Assembly: GCA_035575925.1 (NCBI GenBank)
Contig: DATLXK010000067.1
Span: 1 to 64,000, forward strand
Direction of reading: 5' to 3'
Length of the DNA stretch: 64,000 bases
DNA from: DASWTL01 sp035575925
GTDB lineage: Bacteria > Bacteroidota > Bacteroidia > Sphingobacteriales > Sphingobacteriaceae
In this document: positions 51,645 through 61,891 of the stretch, one piece after another
Numbering within the stretch: position 1 is the stretch's first letter
Layout: each line of letters starts with the position of its first letter
Made by a program: the position numbers and the translations under genes
Notes under the pieces: model-generated
What the model was told of the DNA's origin: nothing
Seen by the model: only the letters and a program-made list of their open reading frames with translations
Database searches by the model: none

Positions 51645-52952
51645 CTATTCCGGCTGAAATTCAGGCTTTGAGTTCCTAACATACACAATGGAAACCAGCA
51701 CCAGCATCCCGATAATGAAAAACACAGTGAGAGAAACCGCTGAATTTCGCATATTGCCTGTAAGTTCTTCGATAAATGCGAAGGTGAATAAACCTATAAC
51801 GACCGCCAGCTTTTCAGTTACATCATAAAAACTAAAGTAGGATGCAGTATCCGGAGTATTTTGGGGCATAAATTTGGAATAGGTAGACCTTGAAAGGGAT
51901 TGAATACCACCCATAACCAGTCCCACTATGGCTGCAAGCGCATAAAACTGATATTCATTAGTAATATAATATGCCGAGATACATACTCCTATCCAAACAA
52001 AAAGCACCCCGATGAGCACCGGGATATTTCCTTTTTTATTTGCAAAATATGACATGACAAAGGCTCCTAATATGGCCACAATTTGAATAATTAAAATGAT
52101 CCCGATCAGCTTTGCTGTTCCCAGATGGAGTATCTTTTCACCAAAGTTAGCCGCTACCAGCATGATAGTTTGCACTCCCATAGAATAAAAGAAAAATGCC
52201 AGTAAAAACCGTTTCAGGATTTTATTCTCACTTAACTGGCGCCACACTTTCTGAAGCTCATGGAAGCCGTTACTTGCAGGCCGCTTATTAACTTTATCAG
52301 GATTCTGACTTCCCTCTGGCAATTTATGGAAAGGAATCTGGGCAAACCCTATCCACCATAAACCAACGAGTAAAAAAGATAAACGGGCGGGAAATGATTT
52401 ATCATCAAACCATTGATCATTTAATACAAATACAAAACAAATGATTTGCAAAATAACGCTGCCAACATATCCGTATGCAAACCCTTTTGCGCTCACCCTG
52501 TCCTGCTGATCGGGTGTGGCAATTTCGGGCAGGTATGAATTATTAAACATTACACCGCCAATGTAACCCATTGCTGCGATGGTAAAGCAAATGATCCCTA
52601 TCTCAAGGGTCTCCAATTTAAAAAAGAACAACCCCATACAGGCAATACCTCCCATGTAGGTAAATATTTTCATGTAGGTTTTTTTATTGCCTCTATAATC
52701 TGCCCGGGATGATAGAACAGGGAGCAAGACGGCCATGATTAAATATGCTGCAGAGAGCGCATAATTTGAAAGCGCAGTATTTATAAACTGGAGTCCAAAA
52801 AATGAAACCTTATCCCCATGCTCCTTTGTAGTGGTAATTATGGTATAGTAAGCAGGGAAAATAGTAGAGGTAATAACCAGGTTATATGCAGAATTTGCCC
52901 AGTCGAACATGGCCCACGACCTGATAAGACTTTTATTGTTTTTACCTTCCAT
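51645..52952 (-). CDS. UMF1-family MFS transporter
   Basis: A 435-residue polytopic protein with about 11-12 transmembrane helices, starting EGKNNKSLIRSWAMFDWANS, which is the typical UMF1/Atg22-like N-terminus. The MAVLLPVLSSRADYRGNKKT loop and MGGIQSLSRSTYSKFMPQNT fit the family. The substrate is unknown. The ATG at 52952 is preferred over a TTG two codons upstream. Same strand as the LutA-like gene. Confidence 0.92.
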   Translation of the reverse strand: MEGKNNKSLIRSWAMFDWANSAYNLVITSTIFPAYYTIITTTKEHGDKVSFFGLQFINTALSNYALSAAYLIMAVLLPVLSSRADYRGNKKTYMKIFTYMGGIACMGLFFFKLETLEIGIICFTIAAMGYIGGVMFNNSYLPEIATPDQQDRVSAKGFAYGYVGSVILQIICFVFVLNDQWFDDKSFPARLSFLLVGLWWIGFAQIPFHKLPEGSQNPDKVNKRPASNGFHELQKVWRQLSENKILKRFLLAFFFYSMGVQTIMLVAANFGEKILHLGTAKLIGIILIIQIVAILGAFVMSYFANKKGNIPVLIGVLFVWIGVCISAYYITNEYQFYALAAIVGLVMGGIQSLSRSTYSKFMPQNTPDTASYFSFYDVTEKLAVVIGLFTFAFIEELTGNMRNSAVSLTVFFIIGMLVLVSIVYVRNSKPEFQPE

Positions 52953-53038
52953 ATACAACTAATGTAGATAAAAAGCGGCAAACGCAAAATAGTAATTAAG
53001 GGTCACAGCAGTGATAATTCTGCCCAATTAAAAGCTTC

Positions 53039-53755
53039 TTAATTAATCCGTTTAATGCTTGATGAGCCGGAATTATCGTTGGTTACACGTGTGGGGTTTC
53101 CTCGATAAGTTAACCGACTTGAGCCACTGGATTTTACATTTAGTTCATTCAAGGCATTGACATTTAGTTCACTGGCACCGGATGTGTTGATATTGTATTT
53201 CCCCACTATGAATTCAAAGGCATCCAATTCAGCAGAACCGCTCATTTTTATATCATGGGCTCCGGCTTGCCCTTTAAGAGTGACTTTTGATGAACCACTG
53301 GTTTCTGTGTTCAACTCCCCGCAGCTAATATCCAATCTCACATTTGATGATCCGCTCAGGTCAAGGTTAAAATTGGTAGAGTTAATCCTGCCTTCACCTA
53401 TTACTTCTACAGCACCAGAGGCCTCTATTCCATCCAGGTTTCTGGTAGTTGCATATATGGTGATGAGCCCTGTTTCGCAAAAATTATCTTCCATCTTTAT
53501 AATGAGCTGATTGCTCCGTACACTGGTAGTAATTCCCTTTTGTATATTATCGTCGGCAATAATGCGAAGCTGTTGTACCGGCCCCTGCTTCACGATAAGC
53601 TTAACCGATCCCCCTACATCAATTGAAGAGAACTGATCCACACTGCGAACCTGCGAAACCTGGTTTCCTGAGCCGTTCACACAACTTCCGGAACTGCACC
53701 CCATCAGCATAGCCAAACCAATTATTGAGGTACTAAAAAAAGCAAGATATTTCAT
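53039..53755 (-). CDS. Head-GIN-domain (DUF2807) lipoprotein
   Basis: A 238-residue lipoprotein (signal ends LAMLMGCSSG, Cys at 19) with a right-handed beta-helix-like DUF2807 (head GIN) domain. Repeated patterns of the type LDLSGSSNVRLDI, TETSGSSKVTLKG, IKMSGSAELDAF and INTSGASELNVNA are visible. The family is common in Bacteroidota and its function is unknown. Start at 53755 gives the signal peptide; a longer frame overlaps the end of recQ. The recQ gene stops 28 bp upstream. Confidence 0.9.
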   Translation of the reverse strand: MKYLAFFSTSIIGLAMLMGCSSGSCVNGSGNQVSQVRSVDQFSSIDVGGSVKLIVKQGPVQQLRIIADDNIQKGITTSVRSNQLIIKMEDNFCETGLITIYATTRNLDGIEASGAVEVIGEGRINSTNFNLDLSGSSNVRLDISCGELNTETSGSSKVTLKGQAGAHDIKMSGSAELDAFEFIVGKYNINTSGASELNVNALNELNVKSSGSSRLTYRGNPTRVTNDNSGSSSIKRIN

Positions 53756-53783
53756 TTTATATGTTTGATTAAGGGTTTGAATA

Positions 53784-55676
53784 TCAAATGTAATAAACTG
53801 CCCCATCAGTTTTAATCTTTCCGGCATCTAACAGTTCGCGAATTACTTCTATTTTTTCCTTTTCTGAACCATTCGGTAGTTTATTAACAAGAGCATCCAA
53901 TGATAAGGGTGTACCATTTAAAACCGCTACTAAATCATTTGTAATCTGCCAAACAATGGTTTCCTTTAAATTTTCCCTCTTTTTTTCAAGACAAACATCG
54001 CACACCCCGCATTCTCCGGTTGCTGGTTGATTGAAATACTTCAGAATTTGACTATTTCTGCATATACTTTGAGTAGCATAAGAAATTACAGAGTTTACCT
54101 GGATTTTTTGAATGGCATAACGCTCCCGGAGGTAACTACCGTTAATCACTACATGGGATGTATTTTCACGTGCCTTTAAAAACTGAAGTTGGGGTTTGTC
54201 TGTTTGCTTAAGGTAACTTAACAGTTCCAAATCCTGAAGTTTATTTAAAATTTGTTCCACATCTTCCCGACTAATGGCTAATCTTTTTGCCAGGTCGAAT
54301 TCTTTTACAGGAATAAAATGATCAAATATTCCTCCGTAAGAGCGTAATATGGTTTTTATAAATGCATCATATTGCTGATGCTCGACCTGGAAACGATAGA
54401 TATCTTCGTTATCGATCAGCATTTTAACCCGTGACGGTAAAAAAACCGTCTCACTCAATGCTACATATTCATCCCGCTCCAAAAACTTTAATGCATTTAA
54501 TGTTTTAATTGCGTTCAGTTTAAACCGACTGCAAAATTCGGCCACATCAAATGGCAATGACAGCCCTTCTCCCGCACCATAGGCAAGCTGATAATAGTTG
54601 CCTAAATAGTGGTACACTTGTTTAATCTCTTCAACAGATGGATAGCTTTGTTCTAATTTTTTTTTTATGAATAAAATATCCGCCTGGTTATAAAGCAGAA
54701 CTGCATAAGCCTTTTTTTCATCTCTTCCGGCGCGTCCCGCCTCCTGGTAGTATGCTTCAAGGCTTTCAGGAAGATCCATGTGGATCACAAGCCGCACATC
54801 AGGCTTATCTATCCCCATACCAAAAGCATTCGTTGCAACTATAATACGTATGGCCCCCGTTTTCCACGCATGCTGCTTTTTCATCCGTAAGGGAGTATCC
54901 AAACCGGCATGATAAAAATCAGCAGAAATATTTTCCCGAATTAACAAGCGGGCTACTTCCTGGGTTTCTCTCCTATTCCTGACATACACAATACCGGTTC
55001 CTTTTACTTTTTTTATTACTGTGAGCAGTTTTCTGATCTTATTTTCTTCATCAAAAACTACATAGCTCAGGTTTTTTCGTTCAAAGGACTTAGTAAAAAT
55101 ATTGTTTTTTTTAAACTTTAGTTTTTCCTGTATATCTATAGCAACCTTATCAGTTGCAGTTGCGGTTAGCGCCAGAACAGGTACGTTTGGATGCAGCTCC
55201 CTTATATCTGCCACATGGAGGTAAGGCGGTCTGAAGTCATATCCCCATTGGGAAATGCAATGGGCTTCGTCTACTGCTATCAGATTAACGTTCATGTACC
55301 TGATCCGCTCACGCACCAGATCAGAAAGCAGTCTTTCTGGCGACAGGTAAAGAAATTTAATCTCCCCGTAAATACAATTATCAAGCAGGATATCGATCTC
55401 CCGTTTTCCCATTCCTGAAATTATAGCAATCGCTGAAATGCCACGGGATTTAAGGTTTTCAACCTGATCTTTCATCAGCGCGATTAATGGTGAAATAACG
55501 ATACATATTCCGGGATTGAGCAATGCCGGCACCTGGAAACATACCGATTTACCACCACCTGTAGGCATAAGTGCCAGCGTATCGTTTCCTTCAAGTACTG
55601 ATCTGATGATATCTTCTTGCGGCGGCCTGAAGGCAGAATATCCCCAATACTGTTTAAGAACGCTGTATATGCTCAT
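53784..55676 (-). CDS. recQ: ATP-dependent DNA helicase RecQ
   Basis: A 630-residue RecQ helicase. Motif I is ALMPTGGGKSVCFQVPAL and the DEAH box is VDEAHCISQWGYDFRPPY. Motif VI-type QEAGRAGRDEK and the RQC zinc-binding region with SICRNSQILKYF and CGVCDVC follow. The C-terminal residues after about 520 are short, so no HRDC domain is obvious. It functions in recombination repair. Downstream is the head-GIN gene. Confidence 0.96.
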   Translation of the reverse strand: MSIYSVLKQYWGYSAFRPPQEDIIRSVLEGNDTLALMPTGGGKSVCFQVPALLNPGICIVISPLIALMKDQVENLKSRGISAIAIISGMGKREIDILLDNCIYGEIKFLYLSPERLLSDLVRERIRYMNVNLIAVDEAHCISQWGYDFRPPYLHVADIRELHPNVPVLALTATATDKVAIDIQEKLKFKKNNIFTKSFERKNLSYVVFDEENKIRKLLTVIKKVKGTGIVYVRNRRETQEVARLLIRENISADFYHAGLDTPLRMKKQHAWKTGAIRIIVATNAFGMGIDKPDVRLVIHMDLPESLEAYYQEAGRAGRDEKKAYAVLLYNQADILFIKKKLEQSYPSVEEIKQVYHYLGNYYQLAYGAGEGLSLPFDVAEFCSRFKLNAIKTLNALKFLERDEYVALSETVFLPSRVKMLIDNEDIYRFQVEHQQYDAFIKTILRSYGGIFDHFIPVKEFDLAKRLAISREDVEQILNKLQDLELLSYLKQTDKPQLQFLKARENTSHVVINGSYLRERYAIQKIQVNSVISYATQSICRNSQILKYFNQPATGECGVCDVCLEKKRENLKETIVWQITNDLVAVLNGTPLSLDALVNKLPNGSEKEKIEVIRELLDAGKIKTDGAVYYI

Positions 55677-55733
55677 AAAGTTGCTCTCAAATCTATGAAA
55701 TAATGCTAAATTGCAGCTTAATATTATAGGTTA

Positions 55734-58700
55734 ATGAAGAGGATTATATGTGCTGTATTTACGTTTATTCTATATACTCAAATCCAGGCTCAGCAAGCAG
55801 CTAAATGGAATGTTGAAAAAACCTCAGCACCGTCAAAAAGCATCCGTTTTACCACAAATGAAGGCACATGGATGAATCTTGATATTAGCCCTGACGGAAA
55901 AGATATCATATTCGACTTATTGGGTGATATCTATAAAATTCCTGTTTCAGGTGGGCAGGCCACTCTTCTTGCCGGCGGCATGGCATATGAGGTCCAGCCC
56001 AGGTACAGTCCAAACGGAAAACACATATCTTTTACGAGTGATAAGGAAGGTGGTGATAACATTTGGTTGATGAACGTTGACGGCACCAATAAAAGAGCTG
56101 TTACAAAAGAAACTTTCAGACTATTAAATAACGCAGTCTGGACACCTGACAATCAATACCTTATTGCAAGAAAACACTTTACAAGCAGCCGTTCATTAGG
56201 AGCCGGCGAAATGTGGCTGTATCATATTTCCGGTGGCGAAGGTGTGCAGTTAACCAAACGTAAAAACGATCAGCAGGATGCCGGTGAACCGGAAGTCTCT
56301 CCCGATGGGAAATATATTTATTTTAGTGAGGATGTAAGTCCTGGCCCACTGTTTCAATACAACAAGAACCCAAACGGCGAAATATACAATATCCGAAAAC
56401 TTAACCGGGAAACAGGTGATTTTGAAACGGTTGCCGGAGGGCAGGGAGGTGCGGTACGGCCGCAAATTTCTCCGGATGGAAAACAGATGGCTTTTGTTAA
56501 ACGGGTTAGGTTAAAATCGGTATTATTTATCCAGGACCTGGAAACAGGCGAAGAATGGCCTGTTTATGACGACCTTTCGCGGGATCAGCAGGAGGCATGG
56601 GCTATATTTGGTTTATACCCCAATTTTACGTGGACACCAGACAATAAAAGCCTTATTTTTTATGCTAAGGGTAAGATAAGAAAGTTAGATGTCTCTTCAT
56701 TAAATGTAACAGAAATTCCATTTGAAGTAAATGTGCAGCAAAATATAGTGGATGCATTGCATTTCGATCAAAAAACATTTCAGGATGAATTTGATGTTAA
56801 AATGCTTCGGCATACCACTACATCGCCCGATGGAAAGAGAGTTGCCTATAATGCTGCGGGATATATTTATTTAAAAGACCTTCCCAACGGACAACAAGTT
56901 CGTGCTACAACAGGTGCAGATTTTGAATTTGAACCTGAGTTTAGTCCGGACGGAAAAGTGTTGATTTATGTAAGCTGGAGTGATGAAAATAAGGGCACTA
57001 TCAATAAACTGGAACTTAAATCCGGAAAAATAACAAAACTAATTTCCGAAAAAGGGTTTTATTACTCTCCCAGGTTTTCCAATAAAGGAGATAAGATTGT
57101 ATTTAGAAAAGGTTCAGGGAATGATGTTTTGGGATATGCTTATGGAAAAAATCCCGGTGTTTATACTATATCTTCTGTTGGTGGAATACCTCAGCTAATA
57201 TCTAAAACAGGTATCCGACCCAGTTTCAATACTGATGATACCCGGATATTTTTCCAGGGAAATGAAGGTGGTAAGAAGGCATTTAAGAGCATTGATCTGA
57301 ATGGGGGAAACCTGCGTACACATTATACTTCAACCTATGCAAATGTTTTTATCCCAAGTCCGGATGGTAAATGGCTTGCCTTTACAGAGTTGTTTAATGC
57401 CTATATAACTCCGTTAATCACGACAGGAAATGGTCAGGAATTATCCTCAACCAACAAATCACTACCATTAACACGGGTTACTCGTGATGCCGGCAACTAT
57501 TTACATTGGAGCAGGGACGGACAAAAACTTAACTGGAACTTAGGTCCGCAATACTTTAGCCGCGAAGTTAAAAATGCATTCACCTTTCTGGACGGATCTC
57601 CTAATAAACTCCCTGTTGCCGATAGTGTGGGTATTAATATTGGCTTTAAATTATTAAGCGACATTCCTTCAGGGAAAATTGCTTTTACCGGGGCCAGGAT
57701 CATCACCATGAATGGAGATGAGGTTATTGAAAACGGCACCATCCTGATTGATAAAAATAAAATTGTTTCTATTGGATCAGCATCATCGGTTACGATCCCT
57801 CCTGAAGCAAAAATTATAGCAGCAGATGGTAAAACCATTATGCCAGGTATAATTGATGTACACGCACATCTTCGTCCCAGCCCGGACGGGATCTCTCCAC
57901 AGCAAGATTGGAGCTACTATACTAACCTTGCTTACGGGGTAACCACAGCTCATGATCCATCCAGTAATACTGAAATGGTATTCAGTCAATCAGAAATGCT
58001 TAAATCGGGACGAATGGTTGGTCCGCGGGTTTACTCTACCGGAACAATTTTGTATGGTGCTGATGGGGATTTCAAGGCGGTTATAAACAGTATAGATGAT
58101 GCCCGCTCCCATTTACGCAGAATGAAAGCTGTAGGCGCGTTTTCTGTTAAATCATATAATCAGCCCCGGCGCGACCAGCGCCAGCAGGTACTCCAGGCTG
58201 CCAGGGAACTGCAGATGTTGGTTGTCCCTGAAGGGGGATCGACTCTTTTTGCAAACATGAGTATGATTATTGACGGACATACCGGTATTGAGCATAACGT
58301 ACCCGTTGTTCCTCTTTATAAGGATGTGAAATCGATATGGAACAGGAGTAAAACCGCCTATACTCCCACCCTCATTGTAAGTTATGGCTCACAGTCGGGT
58401 GAGAATTTTTGGTATGATCGTACCAACGTGTGGGAGAATGAACGCCTATTAACCTTTACTCCCCGGCATATTATTGATGAACGTTCGAGGAGAAGAACCA
58501 CATCTGAGTTTGGCGACTACGGACATATTGAAGTATCAAAAGCAGCAAAACAGCTTGCCGATGGCGGGACAAAAGTAAATCTGGGAGCTCATGGACAAAT
58601 TCAGGGCCTTGGTGCACATTGGGAACTTTGGATGCTCGCCCAGGGGGGAATGGCACCTTTAGAAGCGATACGAAGTGCTACACTAAATGGTGCAGAATAT

Positions 58701-58976
58701 CTTGGAATGAGTAAAGAATTAGGTTCGTTACAGGCAGGTAAGTTAGCCGATCTCATTGTGCTTGATGAAAATCCTTTGGAAGATATTCGTAATTCTGAAA
58801 AGATTAAATATGTAATGGTAAATGGCCGGTTGTATGATGCCAATACTATGAATGAAGTTGGAAACTTAGAAAAAATTCGAAATAAATTTTGGTGGCAGAC
58901 AGGCCGGGGTGAAAATTTTAGTTTCGGCTCATTAAACACTGAAACACATATTTTTACTACTCCTGTTTGTGATTAA
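55734..58976 (+). CDS. Large exported amidohydrolase with N-terminal beta-propeller
   Basis: A 1080-residue protein with signal peptide (MKRIICAVFTFILYTQIQAQ). The N-terminal 600 residues form TolB/WD40-like PD40 blades (ISPDGKDIIFDLLGDIYKI, YSPNGKHISFTSDKEGGDNI, VSPDGKYIYFSEDV and so on). The C-terminal amidohydrolase barrel starts with the metal motif PGIIDVHAHLRPSPDG and ends with LADLIVLDENPLEDI. Such TolB-amidohydrolase fusions are frequent in this phylum, with unknown substrates, possibly peptides or cyclic amides. A terminator follows within 5 bp. Confidence 0.92.
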   Translation: MKRIICAVFTFILYTQIQAQQAAKWNVEKTSAPSKSIRFTTNEGTWMNLDISPDGKDIIFDLLGDIYKIPVSGGQATLLAGGMAYEVQPRYSPNGKHISFTSDKEGGDNIWLMNVDGTNKRAVTKETFRLLNNAVWTPDNQYLIARKHFTSSRSLGAGEMWLYHISGGEGVQLTKRKNDQQDAGEPEVSPDGKYIYFSEDVSPGPLFQYNKNPNGEIYNIRKLNRETGDFETVAGGQGGAVRPQISPDGKQMAFVKRVRLKSVLFIQDLETGEEWPVYDDLSRDQQEAWAIFGLYPNFTWTPDNKSLIFYAKGKIRKLDVSSLNVTEIPFEVNVQQNIVDALHFDQKTFQDEFDVKMLRHTTTSPDGKRVAYNAAGYIYLKDLPNGQQVRATTGADFEFEPEFSPDGKVLIYVSWSDENKGTINKLELKSGKITKLISEKGFYYSPRFSNKGDKIVFRKGSGNDVLGYAYGKNPGVYTISSVGGIPQLISKTGIRPSFNTDDTRIFFQGNEGGKKAFKSIDLNGGNLRTHYTSTYANVFIPSPDGKWLAFTELFNAYITPLITTGNGQELSSTNKSLPLTRVTRDAGNYLHWSRDGQKLNWNLGPQYFSREVKNAFTFLDGSPNKLPVADSVGINIGFKLLSDIPSGKIAFTGARIITMNGDEVIENGTILIDKNKIVSIGSASSVTIPPEAKIIAADGKTIMPGIIDVHAHLRPSPDGISPQQDWSYYTNLAYGVTTAHDPSSNTEMVFSQSEMLKSGRMVGPRVYSTGTILYGADGDFKAVINSIDDARSHLRRMKAVGAFSVKSYNQPRRDQRQQVLQAARELQMLVVPEGGSTLFANMSMIIDGHTGIEHNVPVVPLYKDVKSIWNRSKTAYTPTLIVSYGSQSGENFWYDRTNVWENERLLTFTPRHIIDERSRRRTTSEFGDYGHIEVSKAAKQLADGGTKVNLGAHGQIQGLGAHWELWMLAQGGMAPLEAIRSATLNGAEYLGMSKELGSLQAGKLADLIVLDENPLEDIRNSEKIKYVMVNGRLYDANTMNEVGNLEKIRNKFWWQTGRGENFSFGSLNTETHIFTTPVCD

Positions 58977-58979
58977 AAC

Positions 58980-59008
58980 AAAACCGAGGACTGTTTAGTT
59001 CCGGTTTT
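58980..59008. terminator. Terminator between convergent genes
   Basis: AAAACCG and CGGTTTT (with an inner GACT/AGTT pairing) form a stable hairpin, with T-runs on the right and A-runs on the left, between the amidohydrolase and META-domain genes. It can act for both. Confidence 0.75.
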
Positions 59009-59010
59009 AA

Positions 59011-59418
59011 TTATCTTTTAAACGTTAAGAGCAGGTTTGCTTCTCCATACAGATAGAGTTTATCTGCCTTAATTTCATAGCGCTTAATTTTGCGTAAATG
59101 TGTCATTATATCCTGTTCAATATCCATAAGACCATCACAGAACATTTTTGTTGACGTTACATTGACGAAGCTTATGCGGCTATCTGTTAATGGTTCATAA
59201 TCAGCTGAAAAGCCATTGCAGGCCGCTTTCCCTTTGGCAGTATGTTCTTTGATATCAAACTCAATAGTTGTTTTATCACCCAGATTATACATTTTTCCTT
59301 CAATAGCTGATAATGTCCACTTGATGCCGCCTAAAACGGGTCGGTCTGCAGTCTGATCTAAAACAGTGCATGAAAATGAAAGAAACGGTATTAATAATAA
59401 AAGGTATTTATGTTTCAT
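59011..59418 (-). CDS. META-domain (HslJ-like) lipoprotein
   Basis: A 135-residue lipoprotein (LLLIPFLSFSCTVL) with the META/HslJ pattern: GGIKWTLSAIEGKMYN, then GKAACNGFSADYEPLTDSRI, FVNVTSTKMFCDGLMDIEQD and the C-terminal YEIKADKLYLYGEANLLL. The role is unknown; the family is linked to envelope stress or secreted factors. Convergent with the amidohydrolase gene; about 100 bp to the flavoprotein gene. Confidence 0.88.
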   Translation of the reverse strand: MKHKYLLLLIPFLSFSCTVLDQTADRPVLGGIKWTLSAIEGKMYNLGDKTTIEFDIKEHTAKGKAACNGFSADYEPLTDSRISFVNVTSTKMFCDGLMDIEQDIMTHLRKIKRYEIKADKLYLYGEANLLLTFKR

Positions 59419-59518
59419 AAAGCAAATTTTAAAGTTTTATTATAGCTATGGTGATTTCGCCAATCTTTAACTTAATGGTATTAAAATACTAAACAATCTA
59501 TAAGCAACTATGTTTCAA

Positions 59519-60712
59519 TCAGATATTTTGGGCAATTACAAATCCGCTTGCCCACGCCCACTGAAAATTATAACCGCCAAGCCAACCGGTTACATCCACA
59601 CATTCGCCTCCGAAAAATAGTCCGGATACTTTTTTACTTTCCAGGGTTTTAGAGGATAACTCTCCGGTATCCACACCGCCCCGCATAACTTCTGCCTTAT
59701 CGTATCCTTTATTTCCGGCAGGTTTAACTTTAAAGGAGTGTATAAACGTTTCAATTAATTCCATTTCAGCTTTAGAAAGAGATGCCAGATTTTTATTAAC
59801 CGGAAGATATTTGCTTAAAGCCTCCGCAAATTTCCGGGTGTAAATTCCAGCAAATAAATTAAGCAGTTGCTTTTTCCCATTTATACTACGTTCTTTTTCA
59901 ATTATACCGCTAATAGACTGATTTGGAAGAAGATCAATTATGATATATTCTCCCGGGTTCCAATAAGACGAGATCTGTAGGATAGCCGGACCACTTAATC
60001 CCCAATGAGTAAACAGAATATTTTCTTCAAAACTGATACGTTCATTAAATACCCGGGAAAAAACAGTATTACCTGATAACTGCGTATACCATTCAGTATC
60101 TTTTCCGGTGATGGTAAGCGGGACCAGTGCAGGAGCTGTTTCAATAATTTTTATTCCGAATTGCCTGGCTATTTTTATACCCAGATCTGACGCACCCATT
60201 TTTTGTATGGGCAATCCCCCTGAAGCAACTACTAATTGGGGTGCGCTGATTTGATGAACTTTACCGTTGTTGTTATAGTTAACTACAAATTGTTCATCCT
60301 CCTTGCTTACAGAGATGACTTCAGCATTACACCTGATCTCCTGTCCCAAATCTCTGCACAGACCTGTAAAAACGTTAACAACATCTTTAGCTCTGTCACT
60401 CACAGGAAATAACTGCCCTAACGTTTTTTCCTTTCCAGATATTCCATACGCTTCAAAAAAACTGATCGTATCATCCACCGACCATTGTGAAAATGCCGAT
60501 TTGCTGAAATGTTCATTTTGAGAAATAAAATTCTGGTGGGATGAATAGAGATTGGTGTAATTACATCGTCCCCCACCAGAAATCAGGATTTTGGCCCCGG
60601 GTTGCGCATTTTTTTCCAGGATCAATACTTTTTTACCTAAAAATCCGGCCTGAACAGCACACATTAATCCGCAGGCACCTCCCCCAATTATTATAGCGTC
60701 TGGATTTATCAT
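59519..60712 (-). CDS. BaiN/HI0933-family FAD-dependent oxidoreductase
   Basis: A 397-residue flavoprotein with the N-terminal dinucleotide-binding GGGACGLMCAVQAGFLGKKV, then ILISGGGRCNYTNLY (a HI0933 hallmark), TGKDTEWYTQLSGNTVFS and the C-terminal FFGGECVDVTGWLGGYNFQW. Known members reduce conjugated compounds or have no assigned substrate. Normal length; starts at ATG 60712. Divergent from nuoA across 102 bp. Confidence 0.95.
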   Translation of the reverse strand: MINPDAIIIGGGACGLMCAVQAGFLGKKVLILEKNAQPGAKILISGGGRCNYTNLYSSHQNFISQNEHFSKSAFSQWSVDDTISFFEAYGISGKEKTLGQLFPVSDRAKDVVNVFTGLCRDLGQEIRCNAEVISVSKEDEQFVVNYNNNGKVHQISAPQLVVASGGLPIQKMGASDLGIKIARQFGIKIIETAPALVPLTITGKDTEWYTQLSGNTVFSRVFNERISFEENILFTHWGLSGPAILQISSYWNPGEYIIIDLLPNQSISGIIEKERSINGKKQLLNLFAGIYTRKFAEALSKYLPVNKNLASLSKAEMELIETFIHSFKVKPAGNKGYDKAEVMRGGVDTGELSSKTLESKKVSGLFFGGECVDVTGWLGGYNFQWAWASGFVIAQNI

Positions 60713-60814
60713 TCAAAAAGTAAAGGTAGAACACATTTATTTTCTTACCCGCAAAATGATCATTAATGATATAATAATCATCATCTAACCCCAAATTTTT
60801 TATAGTTTTGTTCA

Positions 60815-61405
60815 ATGGAAACTGTTTCTCAGTTATCTGAATTCGGTAAAATATTCCTGTTCATGATTATGGGAATCATGTTGGTATCACTAACACTTCT
60901 GATATCGCGTATCGTTGCCCCAAGAAAGCCAAACCCTGAAAAATTGTTATCGTATGAGTGTGGTGAAGATCCTACAGGTAATTCATGGATCCAGTTTAAT
61001 TCGCGCTTTTATGTAATTGCGCTGGTCTTTTTATTGTTTGATGTAGAGCTGGTATTTATTTTTCCGTGGGCTACCATTTTTTCCCAGGAGGTTCTGATAA
61101 ATGCCGATCCCAGATGGGGTTGGCTAACTTTAACCGAAATGTTTATTTTCGTTGGAATACTGATACTGGGATTAGTATATGTATGGAGAAAAGGCGACTT
61201 GGAATGGGTAAGGCCAAATATTAAAATACCGGATGCAGGAACCAATATTCCGATGACGTTATATGATAAGATCAATGAAGAACAATATAAAATCAGGCCT
61301 TTTTCGATGGAGAGTAATTTAACTGTTCCGGTTACAGATGTAAAACCAACAATGGAAGCTCCTAAATCCACCTTTAAACCCACTTTCAGAAAGCCTAAAG
61401 TATGA
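60815..61405 (+). CDS. nuoA: NADH-quinone oxidoreductase subunit A
   Basis: A 196-residue complex I membrane subunit. Three transmembrane helices are visible. The conserved KLLSYECGEDPTGNSWIQFN loop and RFYVIALVFLLFDVELVFIF are typical of NuoA. It is longer than the usual 120-150 residues because of a C-terminal soluble tail of about 70 residues. It overlaps nuoB by 4 bp. Confidence 0.95.
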   Translation: METVSQLSEFGKIFLFMIMGIMLVSLTLLISRIVAPRKPNPEKLLSYECGEDPTGNSWIQFNSRFYVIALVFLLFDVELVFIFPWATIFSQEVLINADPRWGWLTLTEMFIFVGILILGLVYVWRKGDLEWVRPNIKIPDAGTNIPMTLYDKINEEQYKIRPFSMESNLTVPVTDVKPTMEAPKSTFKPTFRKPKV

Positions 61406-61887
61406 GTTTAGATAAGCAGCCTGAAAATGGGGGAATAATAGTTACCAAGCTGGATGACCTGTTCAACTGGGCAAGAATGTCGTCTTTATGGCCCATGGGT
61501 TTTGGAATTGCATGCTGCGCTATTGAAATGATGGGATCCTATGCATCTACTTACGATCTGGATCGGTTTGGTGTATTTCCAAGACCCTCACCCAGGCAAT
61601 CGGACGTGATCATTATTGCCGGAACGGTTACTTTTAAAATGGCCGAACGCATTAAAAGATTGTATGAGCAAATGCCGGAGCCAAAATATGTTATCTCCAT
61701 GGGTTCCTGCTCAAATTGCGGCGGGCCATACTGGGAGCATGGCTATCACGTAGTTAAAGGTGTAGATCGCATTATTCCCGTTGATATTTATGTACAGGGT
61801 TGTCCGCCAAGGCCCGAGGCGCTAATTGGTGCCATACTGGAGCTTCAGAAAAAAATTGGGGAAGAAAGTTTATTAACCAGTTCATAA
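61402..61887 (+). CDS. nuoB: NADH-quinone oxidoreductase subunit B
   Basis: A 161-residue NuoB with the cluster N2 cysteines in GIACCAIEMM, SMGSCSNCGGPYW and VQGCPPRPEALIGAI. It receives electrons in the hydrophilic arm. Overlaps nuoA by 4 bp. The next gene is purK, not nuoC. Confidence 0.97.
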   Translation: MSLDKQPENGGIIVTKLDDLFNWARMSSLWPMGFGIACCAIEMMGSYASTYDLDRFGVFPRPSPRQSDVIIIAGTVTFKMAERIKRLYEQMPEPKYVISMGSCSNCGGPYWEHGYHVVKGVDRIIPVDIYVQGCPPRPEALIGAILELQKKIGEESLLTSS

Positions 61888-61891
61888 CCGT